Shown here: piece after piece, positions 54,189-63,609 of the stretch
Numbering within the stretch: position 1 is the stretch's first letter
Layout of the letters: every line of letters begins with the position of its first letter
DNA from: Collinsella sp. AM34-10
GTDB lineage: Bacteria; Actinomycetota; Coriobacteriia; Coriobacteriales; Coriobacteriaceae
Assembly: GCF_003469185.1 (NCBI RefSeq)
Contig: NZ_QSIL01000003.1
Coordinates: forward strand, 124,001 to 188,000
Length of the DNA stretch: 64,000 nt
Direction: 5' to 3'
Notes under the pieces: generated by a model
What the model was told of the DNA's origin: nothing
The model's database searches: none
The model's input: only the letters and a program-made list of their open reading frames with translations
Made by a program: the position numbers and the translations under genes

Positions 54189-55271
54189 CTAGAGCGTGTG
54201 GCCGTAAGCGTCGGCAGCCTTGATGGCGGCGGCGAACTTTTCGTCGGTGAAGGGCTCGGGGTTGCCTTGCTTCCACTCGTTGGTGGCGTGCGCGTACTCG
54301 CACAGGGCGGGGATATCGGACTCGGAAAGCCCGACCTGCTCAAGCGTCACGGGCAGCCCCATCTCCTTGTTAAAGGCTGCGTAGCGCTCAAGGTTCTCGG
54401 TATCGCCCGTGTAGGCAAACAGCACCAGCACGCCCAGGCTCACGACCTCGCCATGCAGGTAGGTGCCCTCGCGCGGAATGCTGCAGGTGGCGTTGTAGAA
54501 CGCATGCGCCACGCTCGAGTTGTAGTAGTAATCGTTTTGGTTGGTCAGGTTGGAGACATAGCCCGTGTTGACCACGATATCGAGCGCGATCTGCTTGACG
54601 GCCTCGGTCGACAGGTTCTGGCGAACGTCCTCAAGACCCTGCACGCCATAGGTAAACAGCGGCTCGGAGCAGGTGTGTGCGAGCGCCAGGCCAAGACCAG
54701 CGGTGTGCTCCAGGTTGCCAGCGCTCGTGGCGTACTCGACCTCGGGCTGCTTGGACAGGGCATCGCCCACGCCGGCCCAGAAGTACTCCGCCGGAGCCTC
54801 GGCGATGATTTTGGGATTGATGAAGATGTGCGCGGGGCGGTTGGGGTACGAATAACCCTCGAGCGAGCCGTCGTCGTTGTAGACAACGGCAATGGCGGTC
54901 GCGGCCGAGCAGTTGGAGCAGATCGTCGGTACCGTAAAGACGATCTTCTTGAGCTCGATGGCCGCCGTCTTGACGGTGTCGAGCGCTTTGCCGCCGCCGC
55001 ATGCGATGAGCACATCGGCCTCTCGGCAGGCGGGGGAGTTAACAAGCTTGGCGATATTGGCACGCGTGCTGTTGGTGCCGTAGACGCGTGTCTCCAGAAT
55101 CTCGACGTCGGTGTCCTCCAGTGCCGCTTCGATACTGGGAAGCGCCGCGGCCAGTGCTCGTTTACCACCGATAATCGCGACCTTGGCCGCTCCGTACTCG
55201 GCCAGCGCGCCGGGCAGCTCGTCAAAGCAATCCTCGCCGACGGTGTAGTCACTCATTCCAATCGTGCGCAT
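54189..55271 (-). CDS. gldA: Glycerol dehydrogenase-like iron-containing alcohol dehydrogenase
   Basis: This 360-residue protein fits the GldA branch of iron/zinc-dependent alcohol dehydrogenases: the GGGKALDTVKTAA nucleotide loop, PTICSNCSAATAIAVVY, and metal ligands in VGDALSK and around HAFYNATCSIP...YLHGEVVSLG. It probably oxidises glycerol (or a related polyol) to dihydroxyacetone with NAD+. Metal-ligand histidines and Asp are in place, so it should be active. The start at 55271 is GTG/ATG-type, with MSDYTVG (ATG 55256) also possible. Monocistronic; substrate preference is inferred from family. Confidence 0.85.
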   Translation of the reverse strand: MRTIGMSDYTVGEDCFDELPGALAEYGAAKVAIIGGKRALAAALPSIEAALEDTDVEILETRVYGTNSTRANIAKLVNSPACREADVLIACGGGKALDTVKTAAIELKKIVFTVPTICSNCSAATAIAVVYNDDGSLEGYSYPNRPAHIFINPKIIAEAPAEYFWAGVGDALSKQPEVEYATSAGNLEHTAGLGLALAHTCSEPLFTYGVQGLEDVRQNLSTEAVKQIALDIVVNTGYVSNLTNQNDYYYNSSVAHAFYNATCSIPREGTYLHGEVVSLGVLVLFAYTGDTENLERYAAFNKEMGLPVTLEQVGLSESDIPALCEYAHATNEWKQGNPEPFTDEKFAAAIKAADAYGHTL

Positions 55272-55411
55272 AGCAGCCTTCTTTCGTTAGATAAAGTGCT
55301 TTCAGGTATTTTGCTCCAAGAGAAGGCTCACTGCCGCGAGAAATTTCGAACGTATAAAACCAGTGTTGAGGGTTTTTCGCCGGCGCGGAACGTGCTAGCA
55401 TACTCCGCATA

Positions 55412-55715
55412 AGCGTTGATGGGGACGAGTAGTCGGCCGTCCGCATGCTACAGAGAGCGGGGAGCGCTGAGAACCCGTGCATGCGACCGATGAAAATCAC
55501 CCCGGAGCTGCGGTCCCAACGGGCGCGCCGCACAGGCACGTCTTAGTAGACATCGCCGAGATGGTCGTCGATACAGGCCAGCCGAGTAACGGATGCGAGC
55601 GCGCTGTAACGCGGGCGAGGGCATCTAAGCTGGGTGGTTAAGCGAAGAGCTTTTGCGGGCACATGGCCCGTTTTGTGGCGCTTCGTCCCAGCTTGCAGGG
55701 ACGGGCGCTTTTTTT
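55412..55715 (+). promoter_or_regulatory. T-box riboswitch (Ile specifier) with terminator
   Basis: This leader has the landmarks of a T-box: ACGAGTAG (AGTA box) near 55425-55432, AGAGAGCGGGGAG and CTGAGAACCC in stem I, and the specifier ATC (55496-55498) in GAAAATCACCCC. The T-box proper, AAGCTGGGTGGTTAAGCG, is at 55627-55644. A terminator stem at 55678-55689 with 55698-55708 ends in seven T. Uncharged tRNA-Ile should stabilise the antiterminator and allow ileS transcription. It is the transcriptional type, unlike the translational ultra-short ileS T-boxes of many other actinobacteria. Confidence 0.92.
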
Positions 55716-55758
55716 GGTGCCCAATGGGCGTGCGCGCCCACGACATGAAAGGGGTACC

Positions 55759-58560
55759 GTGGCAAACGAGTACAAGCAGACGATGAATCTGCCCAAAACC
55801 GGATTTCCCATGCGTGCCGGTCTTTCCAAGTCCGAGCCCAAGCGACTCAAGGACTGGCAGGACAACAAGGTCTACGAGCAGGTTCTGAAGAAGAATGAGG
55901 GTCACAAGAAGTTCGTGCTGCACGACGGTCCTCCGTACGCCAACGGCCCGATCCACATCGGCCATGCGATGAACAAGATTTCCAAGGACATGATCAACCG
56001 TTACTGGATGATGCAGGGCTATGAGGTTCCCTATGTCCCCGGTTGGGACTGCCACGGTCAGCCGATTGAGCACAAGGTCGAGGAGAAGCTCGGCACCGAG
56101 AAGTTCAACCAGACCTCCACGGCTAAGATCCGTGAGCTCTGCAACAAGTTCGCTGTCGAGAACATCGAGCTGCAGAAGGCCGGCTTCCGTCGTCTGGGTG
56201 TGCTCGGCGACTGGGACAATCCCTACCTGACGCTCTATCACCAGCACGATGCCGCCGACATCGAGGTCTTTAAGGCCATGTTCGATAAGGGTATGATCTA
56301 TCGCGGCCACAAGCCGGTTCACTGGTGCAAGCACTGCCACACCGCGCTGGCCGAGGCCGAGATTGAGTACTCCGACGAGACGAGCCCGTCCATCTTCGTG
56401 CGCTTTGAGATGACTTCCAAGCCCGCCGGCCTCGAGGACTTCGACGGCCCGGTCGACTTCATTATCTGGACGACCACGCCGTGGACCATCCCCTCCGACC
56501 AGGCCGTTTCCCTTAAGCCCGGCGCCGCCTATGTCGCCGTTGAGCACGAGGGCCGTGCCGAGGTCATGCTCGAGGACCTGGCTCCCAAGTGCTGCGAGGA
56601 GTTTGGCTGGGAGTACACCCCGGTTATGGTCGACGGCAAGCCCTATGTGGTTCCCGCCGAGACCTTCCACCACATCCACTACAAGCAGCCGATCTTTGAC
56701 GGTGTCGAGGGCGTGGCGCTGCTGGCCGATTACGTCGGTGTCGATGACGGTACCGGTATCGTCCACAACTCGCCCGGTCACGGCGTCGACGACTACTTTG
56801 CCTGCCTCAAGGAGGGCATCACCGACATCTGCATGCCGGTCGATGACGACGGCAAGTTCTACACCGGCGAGGAGTTTGGTACCGGTGGCCCCTTCAGCGG
56901 TATGGATACCGATGAAGCCAACCCGCATATCATCGAGTTCCTGCGCGAGCGCGGCACCCTGGTCCTCGAGAAGAAGATCACGCACAGCTATCCGCACTGT
57001 TGGCGCTGCAAGCACCCGGTACTCTTCCGTGCTACCGACCAGTGGTTTGTCTCGATGGACAAGACCGGCTTGCGCGAGCAGGCTGGCAAGGAGGTCCGCG
57101 AGAACGTCAAGTGGTATCCGGCGCATGCCGCCAACCGCATTGGTGCCATGGTCGAGCAGCGTCCCGACTGGTGCATCAGCCGTCAGCGCAACTGGGGCGT
57201 GCCTATCCCCAGCTACACCTGCGCCGACTGCGGCGAGAAGGTCATGAACGACGCCACGCTCGACGCCGTCATCAAGCTCTTCCACGATAAGGGCTCCGAC
57301 GCCTGGTTCACCGACGCTCCCGAGAGCTACCTGGGCGAGGCCTGCGTCTGCCCCAAGTGCGGCGGCCATCACCTCAAGGCCGATAAGGACATCCTCGACG
57401 TGTGGTGGGATTCCGGCGTTTCCTGGAAGGCCGTCTGCGAGTACCGTCCCGAGCTGGAGTATCCGGCGGATGTGTACCTCGAGGGCTCCGACCAGCACCG
57501 CGGTTGGTTCCAGAGCTCGCTGCTTACCTCGGTGGGCGCCAACGGCCACGCTCCGTACAAGGCGGTCGTCTCGCAGGGCTTCACCCTCGACGGCCAGGGC
57601 CGTAAGATGTCCAAGTCGCTTGGCAACGTCATCGACCCCAATAAGGTCTGTGACGAGATGGGCGCCGACATCATCCGCCTGTGGGTCGCCTCGGTCGACA
57701 CCAGCTCCGACGTTTCCATCGACCACGAGATTCTCGCTCGTACGTCCGATGCCTACCGTCGTTTCCGCAACACGCTGCGCTTCCTGCTCTCCGAGCTCGA
57801 GGGCCAGTTTGAGCCCGAGACCGACGGCGTCGCTTTTGCCGACCTGCTGCCGCTCGACAAGCTCATGGTTGCCCGTCTGACCCAGGTCCAGGCCGAGGTC
57901 GACGATGCTTACTCTTGCTACGAGTTCCCGCGCGCTTACCGTGCGCTTTACGACTTCGTGGTTACCGAGCTTTCCAACGTGTACCTCGACGCCCTGAAGG
58001 ACCGTCTGTACTGTGAGAAGCCCGGCTCGCTCGAGCGTCGCAGCGCCCAGACCGTGCTCGCCGAGCTCTTCTCGATGCTCATGCGCGACCTGCAGCCGAT
58101 CTTGTCCTATACGGTCGACGAGGCCATGGCCTATGCGCCCGCCGGCTGCGTCGATCACCAGAAGTACGCCGCGCTGCTCGATTGGTACAAGTCGCCCATC
58201 ACGGTCGACGAGGCCAACGAGTTTGAGGGCGTGCTCGAGGCTTCGCTCGAGCTCCGTAGCGTCGTGACCAAGGCCCTTGAGGATGCCCGCTCCGCCGGCA
58301 CCTTCACCAAGAGCCAGCAGGTCCGCGTCAAGGCGGTCGTTCCTGCCGAAATGTATGCGCTGCTGACCGGCGACAAGGCCGTCGACCTGGCCGAGTTCTA
58401 CATCGTCTCCGATGTTGAGCTTACCCAGGGCGAGGAGCTTTCTGTTGCCATCGATGCAGCCGAGGGCGAGTGCTGCGACCGTTGCTGGAACTACCGCACC
58501 ACCGTCGGCGAGTACAACGGCCACGCTCACATTTGCAAGCGCTGCGCGAATGCCCTTTAA
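55759..58560 (+). CDS. ileS: Isoleucyl-tRNA synthetase
   Basis: IleRS charges tRNA-Ile. GTG 55759 lies after AAAGGGG. The 933-residue product has NGPIHIGHAMNK (HIGH motif), the editing domain with TTPWTIPSDQAVSL, GRKMSKSLGN (KMSKS) near residue 615, and the C-terminal zinc-binding end CCDRCWNYR...CKRCANAL. The presence of this C-terminal zinc finger marks the bacterial type-1 enzyme. It is controlled by the T-box upstream and ends before a terminator. Confidence 0.96.
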   Translation: MANEYKQTMNLPKTGFPMRAGLSKSEPKRLKDWQDNKVYEQVLKKNEGHKKFVLHDGPPYANGPIHIGHAMNKISKDMINRYWMMQGYEVPYVPGWDCHGQPIEHKVEEKLGTEKFNQTSTAKIRELCNKFAVENIELQKAGFRRLGVLGDWDNPYLTLYHQHDAADIEVFKAMFDKGMIYRGHKPVHWCKHCHTALAEAEIEYSDETSPSIFVRFEMTSKPAGLEDFDGPVDFIIWTTTPWTIPSDQAVSLKPGAAYVAVEHEGRAEVMLEDLAPKCCEEFGWEYTPVMVDGKPYVVPAETFHHIHYKQPIFDGVEGVALLADYVGVDDGTGIVHNSPGHGVDDYFACLKEGITDICMPVDDDGKFYTGEEFGTGGPFSGMDTDEANPHIIEFLRERGTLVLEKKITHSYPHCWRCKHPVLFRATDQWFVSMDKTGLREQAGKEVRENVKWYPAHAANRIGAMVEQRPDWCISRQRNWGVPIPSYTCADCGEKVMNDATLDAVIKLFHDKGSDAWFTDAPESYLGEACVCPKCGGHHLKADKDILDVWWDSGVSWKAVCEYRPELEYPADVYLEGSDQHRGWFQSSLLTSVGANGHAPYKAVVSQGFTLDGQGRKMSKSLGNVIDPNKVCDEMGADIIRLWVASVDTSSDVSIDHEILARTSDAYRRFRNTLRFLLSELEGQFEPETDGVAFADLLPLDKLMVARLTQVQAEVDDAYSCYEFPRAYRALYDFVVTELSNVYLDALKDRLYCEKPGSLERRSAQTVLAELFSMLMRDLQPILSYTVDEAMAYAPAGCVDHQKYAALLDWYKSPITVDEANEFEGVLEASLELRSVVTKALEDARSAGTFTKSQQVRVKAVVPAEMYALLTGDKAVDLAEFYIVSDVELTQGEELSVAIDAAEGECCDRCWNYRTTVGEYNGHAHICKRCANAL

Positions 58561-58630
58561 GGCACGGTAACTCGGCATTTTAGTTATAGGGAGAATTTAG
58601 GCGCCTTCGGCCCATTTGCTCCGCTGAAGA

Positions 58631-58667
58631 AAAGCGACATTCCGTTATCCGGAATGCCGCTTTCTTT
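58631..58667 (+). terminator. ileS terminator
   Basis: AAAGCG-A-CATTCCG (58631-58644) pairs with CGGAATG-C-CGCTTT (58650-58663) with one internal mismatch, followed by CTTTT. Confidence 0.88.
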
Positions 58668-58780
58668 TATGCTGGTTATTTATCTGACGTTAGCGAATGT
58701 GTCGTGCGCTCTGCGTGTGGCAATATAAGATGGTTATCTGCGTTAAATGGAATTTGATTATCTGAGGGTAGGGGATTTCT

Positions 58781-59380
58781 TTGGGTCGTGGTGCGGATAT
58801 GACGCCGCCTTTGCGTTGGCGGTTGGGTGTTGCTGGTGGGGTGGCGCTGGTTGTGCTGCTTGTTGACCAGCTTACTAAGCTCGCGGTTCGTGCCGTGGGC
58901 GACGCCTTGCATGTGACCGTCATTCCCGGTGTTATCGACTTTATGTTTGTCCGCAATATCGGTGCTGCCTTTAGCATGGGCGAGGGGCATGGCATCGCGT
59001 TTGCCGTGCTGGCGTTGGCGGTCATTATCGCTATTGCCGTGTACCTCGTTCGTGCACCTCAGCTCGCCCATCTTGAGGTTGTGGGCATGGCGATGGTTGC
59101 GGGCGGTGCTATCGGCAACGCTATCGATCGTTTGGCCTTTGGCTTCGTGACCGATTTTATTGCCACCACCTTCATCGACTTCCCCGTCTTCAATGTGGCC
59201 GATATCGGCATTACGGTCGGTGTGGTGCTGGCGCTCTTCGGTTACATGTTCTTGAGCCCCGCGGCTCGTGAGGTCGATGCGACCGCCGAGCTTAACGCCC
59301 GTGACGAGGCCCGCGCCAAGCGCAAGGCTAAACAACGTGGGGAGCGTGCCCGCAAGATTCGCGAAAGGACTGAGCGCTAA
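58781..59380 (+). CDS. lspA: Lipoprotein signal peptidase
   Basis: LspA cleaves signal peptides of lipoproteins at the membrane. The 199-residue product has four membrane segments, the conserved FVRNIGAAFSMG (RNxGaAFS), GGAIGNAIDRLAFG with the first catalytic Asp, and FPVFNVADIGI with the second. A basic C-terminal tail of about 35 residues (AKRKAKQRGERARKIRERTER) is longer than usual. TTG 58781 is the start; ATG 58799 is an alternative. It overlaps rluD, the classic lspA-rluD pair. Confidence 0.92.
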   Translation: MGRGADMTPPLRWRLGVAGGVALVVLLVDQLTKLAVRAVGDALHVTVIPGVIDFMFVRNIGAAFSMGEGHGIAFAVLALAVIIAIAVYLVRAPQLAHLEVVGMAMVAGGAIGNAIDRLAFGFVTDFIATTFIDFPVFNVADIGITVGVVLALFGYMFLSPAAREVDATAELNARDEARAKRKAKQRGERARKIRERTER

Positions 59381-60393
59381 TGGCCGACATCCATATCCTT
59401 GTTGCCGACGATGCCGCTGGTCAGCGTCTTGACGCCTATCTGGGCGCCAATGACGGCTGCCCTACGCGCTCTGCCTGCGCACATCTGATTGAGGGTGGGG
59501 CCGTAGTGGTCAATGGCGAGACCTGCCTGTCCAAAAAGTACGCCGTGCGAGCCGGTGACCGTATTTCGGTTGATTTGCCCGAGCCGCACGATCCCACCGA
59601 CGTGATTCCCGAGGCCATCCCGCTCGACATTCGCTATGAGGACGACTACCTCATCGTGCTCTCCAAGCAGCGCGGCCTGGTGTGCCATCCTGCTCACGGC
59701 CACGAGAGCGGTACGCTTGCGAACGCCCTGGTCTACCACTGCGGCATCGACCATCTGGGCACCGTGCAGGGCGAGGACCGCCCCGGTATCGTACATCGTT
59801 TGGATCGCGATACCTCGGGTCTTATGCTTGCGGCAAAGGACGACGACACCCAGCGCGCGCTCCAAAATCTTATCCGTACGCGCACGCTCGACCGCCGCTA
59901 CATTACGCTCGTTCACGGTCATATCGCCATGGATGAGGGCACCGTTAACACCGGCATTGCCCGTTCTACACGTGACCGTGTCAAGATGGCGGTTTCCGAT
60001 GATCCTTTTGCGCGCCAGGCCATCACGACCTTTAAGGTCCTTGAGCGCTTTGATTCCACGCGCTTTGATGACGGCTACACACTCGTTGAGTGTCACCTGT
60101 TTACCGGTCGCACGCATCAGATTCGCGTGCACATGCGCCATATCAACCACGCCTGCGTGGGCGATCCGCTCTACGGTAAGTGCGATGCGCGTGCCGATCA
60201 GGGTCTGACCAGGCAATTCCTCCATTCCTGGCGCGTGGCGTTCGATCATCCCGTGACGGGAGAGCGCATTGAGTGCCGCGACGAGCTGCCGTGGGATCTC
60301 GCCGCCGTCCTCGACGACTTAGCCCCGCGTTCGCTTGGTCGCACTGCTGCCGGCGACGAAATCGTACCGCAGCTCGGCCTGCTCGAAGCCTAG
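59380..60393 (+). CDS. rluD: RluD-family 23S rRNA pseudouridine synthase
   Basis: The 337-residue product has an N-terminal S4 RNA-binding domain (QRLDAYLGANDGCPTRSACAHLIEGGAVVVNGE) and the RluA/RluD catalytic domain. The active Asp is in IVHRLDRDTSGLML, and LFTGRTHQIRVHM follows. The target is probably helix 69 uridines of 23S rRNA; the RluD assignment over RluC rests on the lspA linkage. The start shares one base with lspA's stop. Confidence 0.9.
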   Translation: MADIHILVADDAAGQRLDAYLGANDGCPTRSACAHLIEGGAVVVNGETCLSKKYAVRAGDRISVDLPEPHDPTDVIPEAIPLDIRYEDDYLIVLSKQRGLVCHPAHGHESGTLANALVYHCGIDHLGTVQGEDRPGIVHRLDRDTSGLMLAAKDDDTQRALQNLIRTRTLDRRYITLVHGHIAMDEGTVNTGIARSTRDRVKMAVSDDPFARQAITTFKVLERFDSTRFDDGYTLVECHLFTGRTHQIRVHMRHINHACVGDPLYGKCDARADQGLTRQFLHSWRVAFDHPVTGERIECRDELPWDLAAVLDDLAPRSLGRTAAGDEIVPQLGLLEA

Positions 60394-60475
60394 CCAGTAT
60401 TAGGTGGTTTCTTGAACTCGGTAAGCCTGCGGTAAGATATACGGTTGTTTACGTAACACGTTCCTGGGAGCCTGC

Positions 60476-61771
60476 ATGCTCGCCTTTTTACAAACCAACA
60501 CACCCATCGTGATCTTCAACCAGATCGTCGTCACGCTGCTCACGGTCTGCTTCTTGTACCAGGTGGTCTTCTTTGTCATCGGTGCTCTCCGCGGCGAGGT
60601 CGCGCCTCCCAAGGCCAAAAAACTCCACCGGTATGCCTTCTTTATCGCGGCGCATAACGAGGAGGCCGTGATCGCCAACCTCGTTCGCTCCATTAAGGAC
60701 CAGGATTATCCGTCCGAGCTCATCGAGGTCTTCGTGGTCGCCGATGCCTGCACCGATAACACCGCGCAGCTCGCGCGCGAGGCGGGCGCCATTGTGTACG
60801 AGCGCAATGACCTGGCCCGTAAAGGCAAGAGTTGGGTCATGGACTTTGGTTTCGACCGTATCCTTAACGAGTATCCCGACACCTTTGAAGGTTACTTTAT
60901 CTTCGATGCCGATAATGTTATCGCCCGCGATTATGTGTCCAAGATGAATGATGCCTTTGACCAGGGCTTCCATGTGGTCACGAGCTATCGTAACTCCAAG
61001 AACTTCGGAAGCTCGTGGATCTCGGCAGCGAATGCCACTTGGTATCTGCGCGAGGCGCGTTTCCTCAACAACGCGCGCAACATCTGCAAGACGTCCTGCG
61101 CCGTATCGGGTTCGGGCTACCTTATCTCGGCTAGCGTTATTGAGGGCATGCACGGCTGGCAGTTCCATACGCTGACCGAGGATATTCAGTTCACCACGTT
61201 CTGCGCTATTCACGGCATTCGTATTGGCTATGCGCCGGCGGAGTTCTTTGACGAGCAGCCCGTGACGTTTAAGGCGTCCTGGAAGCAGCGTATGCGTTGG
61301 ACCAAGGGCTTCTACCAGGTCTTCTTTACCTACGGTAAGCATCTGGTCAAGTCAACCTTCCGCTATCATCGCTTCGCTGCCTACGACATGTTCATGACAA
61401 TCGCACCGGGTATGCTGCTATCGCTGATTTCGATGCTTGCCAATGCGACGTTCCTCATTGTTGGCGGTCTTTCCCACGGCTTCTTAGCTACCGAGGTCGA
61501 GATGCAGGCGTGTGCCGCTTCGCTCATCATGACCTTCGTCATGATGTATCAGACCTTCTTTATCCTGGCGCTGCTCACGACTATCTTCGAGTACAAGCAC
61601 ATCCATTGCGCGCAAAAGTGGCGCCTGGTGACCAACCTGTTTACCTTCCCGATCTTTATGTTCAGCTATATCCCCATTACGGTGGCTGCGTTGTTCCTGA
61701 AGGTCGACTGGGTCCCGACGCAGCATGCCGTCAGCGTTACCCTCGACGAGGTCATGCAGGGCGCTAAATAA
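60476..61771 (+). CDS. Family 2 glycosyltransferase (membrane)
   Basis: This 431-residue membrane protein has an N-terminal membrane segment (IVVTLLTVCFLYQVVFFVIGAL) and a GT-A domain with FFIAAHNEEAVIANLV, VVADACTDNT, IFDADNVI (DxD-like), TEDIQF (catalytic acidic) and QRMRWTKG (QxxRW). About four C-terminal membrane segments follow. This layout is that of processive synthases of the cellulose/hyaluronan/poly-GlcNAc type. The polymer made is unknown. No partner exporter genes are adjacent. It ends in a palindromic repeat that acts as its terminator. Confidence 0.88.
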   Translation: MLAFLQTNTPIVIFNQIVVTLLTVCFLYQVVFFVIGALRGEVAPPKAKKLHRYAFFIAAHNEEAVIANLVRSIKDQDYPSELIEVFVVADACTDNTAQLAREAGAIVYERNDLARKGKSWVMDFGFDRILNEYPDTFEGYFIFDADNVIARDYVSKMNDAFDQGFHVVTSYRNSKNFGSSWISAANATWYLREARFLNNARNICKTSCAVSGSGYLISASVIEGMHGWQFHTLTEDIQFTTFCAIHGIRIGYAPAEFFDEQPVTFKASWKQRMRWTKGFYQVFFTYGKHLVKSTFRYHRFAAYDMFMTIAPGMLLSLISMLANATFLIVGGLSHGFLATEVEMQACAASLIMTFVMMYQTFFILALLTTIFEYKHIHCAQKWRLVTNLFTFPIFMFSYIPITVAALFLKVDWVPTQHAVSVTLDEVMQGAK

Positions 61772-61779
61772 CCACCACC

Positions 61780-61822
61780 AAAACCACCACAAAGGGGACA
61801 GGTACCTTTGTGGTGGTTTTTT
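61780..61822 (+). repeat. Palindromic repeat/terminator, GGGGACAGG-core family, copy 2
   Basis: The arms 61781-61795 and 61805-61819 are perfect over 15 bp around GGACAGGTA, followed by T-run to 61822. It serves as terminator of the glycosyltransferase and matches the copy at 54137-54180 in opposite orientation. Confidence 0.85.
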
Positions 61823-61850
61823 ACTTTTGAGCAGCTGTCCCGGGAGGTGC

Positions 61851-62276
61851 ATGATGTTCTACATCCCATTTTGGATCTGCGCTTTTGCCGGCGCGGTGAT
61901 TGATGCCCGTGAGCGGCGGTTTCCCAATGAGCTTGCCGGCGTGTGTGCGGTGGCGGCGCTTGCAGGCGTTTGGCTCGACAGAGGTGTTAACACGGCGCTT
62001 GACCACGCCGGTCTTGCGGTCATCGTCTACCTTGCCCTTGTGCTCACTGAGTCGCTCTGGCGTCGTGTTCGCCAAGCCCCCGGCATCGGCATGGGGGATG
62101 CCAAGGCGCTTTTCGCGCTTTGCACGCTCGACCCTCTGGGCGGCATTGTGGCATTTGCCGTCGCGCTCCTGGTCCTGGCCCTCTCCTGCCTCTTCACAAA
62201 ATCGCGCTCCCTGCCATTGCTCCCGTTTTTGGTGCCGATATTTGCCATAATCGAGGTCGTGGGCTGCACATTGTAA
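61851..62276 (+). CDS. Short A24-family prepilin peptidase-like protein
   Basis: The 141-residue membrane protein has about four to five segments and the two catalytic aspartate sites of A24 peptidases: D in FAGAVIDARERRFPNELAG and GMGDAKALFAL (GxGD). The N-terminal methylase domain of full PilD is absent, so it resembles TadV/FlaK-type short peptidases. No pilin or Tad gene is adjacent, so its substrates are unknown. ATG 61851 follows GGGAGG. Confidence 0.85.
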   Translation: MMFYIPFWICAFAGAVIDARERRFPNELAGVCAVAALAGVWLDRGVNTALDHAGLAVIVYLALVLTESLWRRVRQAPGIGMGDAKALFALCTLDPLGGIVAFAVALLVLALSCLFTKSRSLPLLPFLVPIFAIIEVVGCTL

Positions 62277-62307
62277 CCGATTGCGCATCCTTTTTAAGGA
62301 GCATGCC

Positions 62308-63555
62308 ATGGCAACTAATCAAGAAACGGCCGTCATTAAGGCGCGCATGGACCGCATTCCCGCGGCGTTGTCGCCCGAGCTGGTTGAGCGCATCGCCGCC
62401 GACCGCGCCTCGGGTGTCGTTAATCCTTATCGATGCGGTGATGACCAGGTCATTCGTCGTATAGATCGCGCTGCCGACAAAGGCACGCTTATGCGTCCGG
62501 CGTTTATGCGCGATACCGAAAAGATTCTTCATCTTCCGGCGTACACGCGTTATGCAGGCAAAACGCAGGTCTTTAGCTTCCGTAGCAATGATGACCTGTC
62601 GCGTCGCGGCCTGCACGTGCAGCTTGTCTCGCGCATTGCGCGCGATATCGGTCACGCCCTGGGGCTCAACGGCGATCTGATTGAGGCGATTGGCCTGGGC
62701 CACGACTTGGGACACACGCCTTTTGGCCATGCGGGCGAGCGCTTTCTCAACGATATCTATCACGAGCGTACCGGCCGCTACTTTTTCCATAACGTGCAGT
62801 CGGTCCGCGTGCTCGACGCGCTGTATGGCCGCAACGTATCGCTCCAGACACTCGATGGCGTACTGTGCCATAACGGCGAGTACGAGCAACGTGTATTTGA
62901 GCTGTCACACATGGCGACCTTTGACCAGTTCGATCAGACGGTCGAGGACTGTATCGCCACGGGTTATAGCGCGATTGAGCACCTGCGTCCCATGACGCTC
63001 GAGGGTTGCGTGGTGCGTATCTCGGATATCCTTGCCTACGTTGGGCGCGATCGCCAAGACGCCATTGCGGCGGGCCTGCTGTCACCCGACGCCTTTGACG
63101 ATGGCCTGGGCGGGGCTTACAACAGCTGGATCCTCACGCACGCTTCCATCGATATCGTTGAGCATAGCTACGGCAAACCGCGTATCGAGATGAGCGAGGA
63201 CCTGTTTGAGGAGATCCGCCGGGCGAAGCGCGAGAACTACGAGAAGATCTACAGCAAGGGCGGTATCGAGGGCGATTCCGAGGCGGAGCTGCGCGAGGCG
63301 TTCGAAAAGCTCTACGACTGCTGCCTGCAGGATCTAAATAAAGGCGACGAGTCCTCTTACATCTTTAAGCATCATATTTCGCGCATTGAGCAGCAGCTTT
63401 CCTACTACGATCGCATCTATGCCTGGCAGGACGACAAGGATCAAGCGGTGGTGGATTACATCGCGAGCATGACGGACGGCTATTTCTGCGAGCTGACGAG
63501 CAAGCAGTTCCCGGGCTTGAAGTTTCCACACCGTACCTATATTAACGAACGGTAG
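62308..63555 (+). CDS. dgt: HD-domain dGTPase-like triphosphohydrolase
   Basis: The 415-residue product matches the dNTP triphosphohydrolase family: YTRYAGKTQVFSF near the N-terminus, the HD motif GLGHDLGHTPFGHAGERFL, and HNGEYEQRVFELS. In this family the enzyme hydrolyses dGTP or other dNTPs to nucleoside and triphosphate, sometimes as phage defence. ATG 62308 is chosen (GGAG six bases upstream). The family assignment is strong; substrate is not determinable. Confidence 0.85.
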   Translation: MATNQETAVIKARMDRIPAALSPELVERIAADRASGVVNPYRCGDDQVIRRIDRAADKGTLMRPAFMRDTEKILHLPAYTRYAGKTQVFSFRSNDDLSRRGLHVQLVSRIARDIGHALGLNGDLIEAIGLGHDLGHTPFGHAGERFLNDIYHERTGRYFFHNVQSVRVLDALYGRNVSLQTLDGVLCHNGEYEQRVFELSHMATFDQFDQTVEDCIATGYSAIEHLRPMTLEGCVVRISDILAYVGRDRQDAIAAGLLSPDAFDDGLGGAYNSWILTHASIDIVEHSYGKPRIEMSEDLFEEIRRAKRENYEKIYSKGGIEGDSEAELREAFEKLYDCCLQDLNKGDESSYIFKHHISRIEQQLSYYDRIYAWQDDKDQAVVDYIASMTDGYFCELTSKQFPGLKFPHRTYINER

Positions 63556-63609
63556 TTCGTATTTATTCGCTATACTGTTGACGAACAAAGCTTTTGATTG
63601 ATGCATGGG

